Origin: JAJPXI01 sp045595705
GTDB taxonomy: Bacteria; Bacillota; Clostridia; Oscillospirales; Oscillospiraceae
Reading direction: 5' to 3'
Length of the DNA stretch: 50,953 nucleotides
NCBI GenBank assembly: GCA_045595705.1
Contig: JAZOBA010000050.1
Location: forward strand, 1 to 50,953
Part shown: piece after piece, positions 48,657 to 50,953 of the stretch
How positions within the stretch are numbered: position 1 is the stretch's first letter
Layout: each line of letters begins with the position of its first letter
Translations under genes and position numbers: made by a program
The notes under the pieces: model-generated
Seen by the model: the letters and a program-made list of their open reading frames with translations, nothing else
Told to the model about the DNA's origin: nothing
Databases searched by the model: none

Positions 48657-48696
48657 TTGACCTCATTTTGACTTTACGATAAAATTGTAATATAAA
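48657..48696 (+). promoter_or_regulatory. Two staggered promoters of pcrA
   Basis: TTGACC-17-TAAAAT (48657-48685) and TTGACT-17-TATAAA (48668-48696) overlap with an 11-base offset, both on the plus strand. No LexA box is seen. Confidence 0.7.
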
Positions 48697-48733
48697 ATGA
48701 CAGACTCGAAGCAGAATGGAGCAGCGAGATTTT

Positions 48734-50953
48734 ATGTTGGAACGAAATCTGGAACAGCGCTTTTGTGTGGCACGGCGAGCGGCAATTGCGCTTGACTTTG
48801 AACATTTGAATCCGGAACAATGCAAGGCGGCCCTTTGTACCGAAGGGCCACTGCTTTTGCTGGCCGGAGCCGGCAGCGGAAAAACTACCGTTCTGATCCA
48901 CCGTGTAGCGAATCTGATCAAATACGGACGTGGAGCGGACAGTAATGAGGTCCCGGATTGGGTCACACCGGAGGATGTCGCTTTTTTAGAGGATTATATT
49001 TATCAGCCCACGCCGGAGAAAAAGTTGTATCAGGAGCGTCTTTGTGCACTGGAACCTGCAGCACCTTGGTCGATTATTGCCATCACGTTTACCAATAAGG
49101 CGGCCGGGGAACTGAAGGACCGTCTGGAGCGAATTTTGGGCCCCTCCGCACGGGATGTATGGGCATCAACCTTTCATTCGGCCTGTGTTCGAATTCTACG
49201 CCGGGATATTGATAAACTGGGCTTTGATACTTCGTTTACCATCTATGATGACGATGATTCGCTACGTGTAATCAAGGCGATTATCAAAGAGCAGAATCTG
49301 GATGATAAACTGTTCCAACCTCGCTCGGTTATGGGATATATTTCCCGGGCAAAGGATGCCATGGAGTTGGCAGGTCCGTTTATGGCCAGATGCCAGAAGG
49401 ATGGTGATCTGCGCATGATTCGGATTGCACAGATTTATCAGGCCTACGAAAAGCAGCTTTGGGCAGCAAACGCACTGGACTTTGACGATATTATTCTCCA
49501 CACGGTCCGACTTCTGGAGAGCAGCGATGAGGTGCGGGAATATTATCAGAATAAATTCCGTTATGTGCTGATCGATGAGTATCAGGACACCAACAATCTT
49601 CAGTACAGTTTGGCGGCATTGCTGGCAGGGAAGTGGGAAAACATCTGCGTGGTCGGCGATGACGATCAATCGATTTATCGCTTCCGTGGTGCCACCATTG
49701 AAAATATACTTTCGTTTGAAAAGCAATTCAAGGGTGCCAAAACCATACGTTTGGAGCAGAATTATCGCTCTACAAAAAATATTCTTGCGGCATCCAATGC
49801 AGTGATTCGCAACAACCAAGGTCGAAAGGGCAAGGAACTTTGGACGGAGCATAATGCGGGCGATAAGATCCAGTTCTACACTGCGATGAATGAGCACGAA
49901 GAAGCCCAGTATGTGCTTTCTCGCATCATGTCCGGCCTGAACAGCGGTAAGCAAGAAAAAGATTTCGCTGTTCTGTACCGCAACAATACAAATGCCAACG
50001 TGGTCTATCAGACATTGGTTCGAAGCGGAATCAGCGTATATCAGCGCCATCCAATGACGGCCTCGATGGAAATCCGTGATATCATGGCCTATTTGTATGT
50101 TGTGCAGAACGGCGACGATAATCTGCGTCTGAAACGCATCATTAATGTTCCTCCGCGCGGTATCGGTGACAGAACCATTGAAATGCTGGAAGTGATTGCG
50201 CAGCAGCGGGGAGAAAGCATGCTTTCGGTGCTGAGTGGAGCAATCCCAGCTGAGTTAAGCCGTGCGGCCGGTAAGCTGGAAGCATTTCGCAAGTTTGTGG
50301 AAGACCTGAAAATGCAGGTCAATATTCTGGATTTACCTGCATTTTATGAGTATTTGCTGGACCAAAGCGGCTATGTGCGCGCCTTGGAGGAAAAGGATAC
50401 GCCGGAAAACCGCCATCGCATTGAGCGTTTGATGGAATTTAAGTCCATCATTCAGGATTATCTGCTCCGAGCACGGGAAAACGGCATGGAACCCACTCTG
50501 ACCGGATTCCTGGAGGAACTTGCCTTGGATGAACAGTTGGGTGATCAGAACGAGGAGGACGGTGGCGCGAAGCCGAAAGAAGAACGCGTTCAGATGATGA
50601 CCATGCATGGCGCAAAGGGACTGGAATTTCCTGAGGTTTTTTTGATTGCCATGGAAGATGGTATTTTCCCGGGAACCCGTTCTATCGGAGAGCACGAAGA
50701 GATGGAGGAGGAACGCCGCCTTTGTTACGTGGCCATGACCCGTGCCAAGGAGCGCCTGCATCTGTCCTGTGCGGCACAGCGTATGCTCTATGGCAAAACC
50801 ACCGCAAACCGTCCATCGCGTTTTGTGGGAGAGATTCCACCGGAATTGATGGAGCAAACGGGGAGAAGAGCGCCTGCGCGTCGCTATGAGGAAAGTGATT
50901 TCGACTGGGATCAGCGTCCGATATCCTATGGCACTGGGGGTTACGGTCAGAAC
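48734..50953 (+). CDS. pcrA: UvrD/PcrA-like DNA helicase (5' part)
   Basis: SF1A 3'-5' DNA helicase for repair and plasmid/fork processing. The frame is open to the window end (740 codons, no stop), so the C-terminus is missing. Motifs visible: LNPEQCKAAL Q-motif, I AGAGSGKTT (44-52), Ia ITFTNKAAGELK (from 117), II VLIDEYQDTNNLQ, III VVGDDDQSIYRFRGA, IV QNYRSTKNILAAS, V MTMHGAKGLEFPEVF, VI YVAMTRAKERL. About 37 extra residues lie between motifs I and Ia compared with typical PcrA. The start is uncertain: ATG 48734 has GGAG 12 bases upstream, and in-frame ATG 48716 has no clear site. Confidence 0.95.
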   Translation, partial: MLERNLEQRFCVARRAAIALDFEHLNPEQCKAALCTEGPLLLLAGAGSGKTTVLIHRVANLIKYGRGADSNEVPDWVTPEDVAFLEDYIYQPTPEKKLYQERLCALEPAAPWSIIAITFTNKAAGELKDRLERILGPSARDVWASTFHSACVRILRRDIDKLGFDTSFTIYDDDDSLRVIKAIIKEQNLDDKLFQPRSVMGYISRAKDAMELAGPFMARCQKDGDLRMIRIAQIYQAYEKQLWAANALDFDDIILHTVRLLESSDEVREYYQNKFRYVLIDEYQDTNNLQYSLAALLAGKWENICVVGDDDQSIYRFRGATIENILSFEKQFKGAKTIRLEQNYRSTKNILAASNAVIRNNQGRKGKELWTEHNAGDKIQFYTAMNEHEEAQYVLSRIMSGLNSGKQEKDFAVLYRNNTNANVVYQTLVRSGISVYQRHPMTASMEIRDIMAYLYVVQNGDDNLRLKRIINVPPRGIGDRTIEMLEVIAQQRGESMLSVLSGAIPAELSRAAGKLEAFRKFVEDLKMQVNILDLPAFYEYLLDQSGYVRALEEKDTPENRHRIERLMEFKSIIQDYLLRARENGMEPTLTGFLEELALDEQLGDQNEEDGGAKPKEERVQMMTMHGAKGLEFPEVFLIAMEDGIFPGTRSIGEHEEMEEERRLCYVAMTRAKERLHLSCAAQRMLYGKTTANRPSRFVGEIPPELMEQTGRRAPARRYEESDFDWDQRPISYGTGGYGQN

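Noticed and set aside
1..50953. Prophage, insertion sequence, toxin-antitoxin or defence island
   Set aside because: No transposase, integrase, phage structural, restriction or defence gene was recognised, no attachment-site repeats were seen at the two tRNA genes, and nearly all genes belong to core bacterial families.

Overview
The window is a gene-dense, mid-GC stretch of a Firmicutes chromosome. It most likely comes from an anaerobic, spore-forming member of the Clostridia, perhaps Oscillospirales-like. This rests on strong AGGAGG-type ribosome binding sites, sigma-A promoters, Firmicute gene orders (ylxM-ffh-rpsP-khpA-rimM-trmD, rbgA-rnhB-yraN, tig-clpP-clpX-lon-engB, carD-ispD-ispF), a SpoIVFA/SpoIVFB-like pair, a SleB-type hydrolase, and formate and ferredoxin-linked genes. 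No phage, transposon, CRISPR array or rRNA was seen. The family-level placement is inference.

Layout: 1-1095 is the 3' end of ATP-dependent PEP carboxykinase. 1174-4768 (minus) is the SRP/ribosome-maturation operon. 4908-6920 (minus) is a formate/nitrite-type channel followed by an M29 aminopeptidase, behind a ZTP riboswitch. 7201-8962 is lgt-folD. 9004-12176 holds a cortex-lytic-type hydrolase, tRNA-Ser, spoIVFA/FB-like genes and rplS. 12286-16267 (minus) holds a lone biotinyl-domain protein, a Na+/alanine symporter and a tannase-like esterase, with tRNA-Gly between the last two. 16524-20603 runs rbgA-rnhB-yraN-thrC-phosphoesterase. 20699-27435 is the protein quality-control cluster. 27490-29157 (minus) is formate-THF ligase behind a second ZTP riboswitch. 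29403-32181 is glnS and a threonine aldolase-like gene. 32226-38082 (minus) is uvrB-AKR-uvrA with two LexA-like boxes on its promoter. 38170-39517 (minus) is pyrE-radC. 39775-42872 is a small membrane-protein ORF, recD2 and comF. 42982-47436 is mreB, carD-ispD-ispF, DUF3343 and a cysteine desulfurase-like gene. 47506-48549 (minus) is a P1 peptidase, and the window ends inside pcrA/uvrD.

Two themes stand out. First, one-carbon metabolism: the formate channel, FolD and formate-THF ligase lie within 23 kb, and two of the three transcription units start with nearly identical ZTP-riboswitch leaders. In both, a further helix conserved downstream of the terminator could compete with it. Second, several ordinary housekeeping genes carry unusual parts: trigger factor has a histone-H1-like Lys/Ala/Pro repeat tail, the UvrD-like helicase has an extra segment between motifs I and Ia, RNase HII has Gly-Ala-Gly in place of Gly-Arg-Gly, and the ComF gene has no well-placed ATG, GTG or TTG start.
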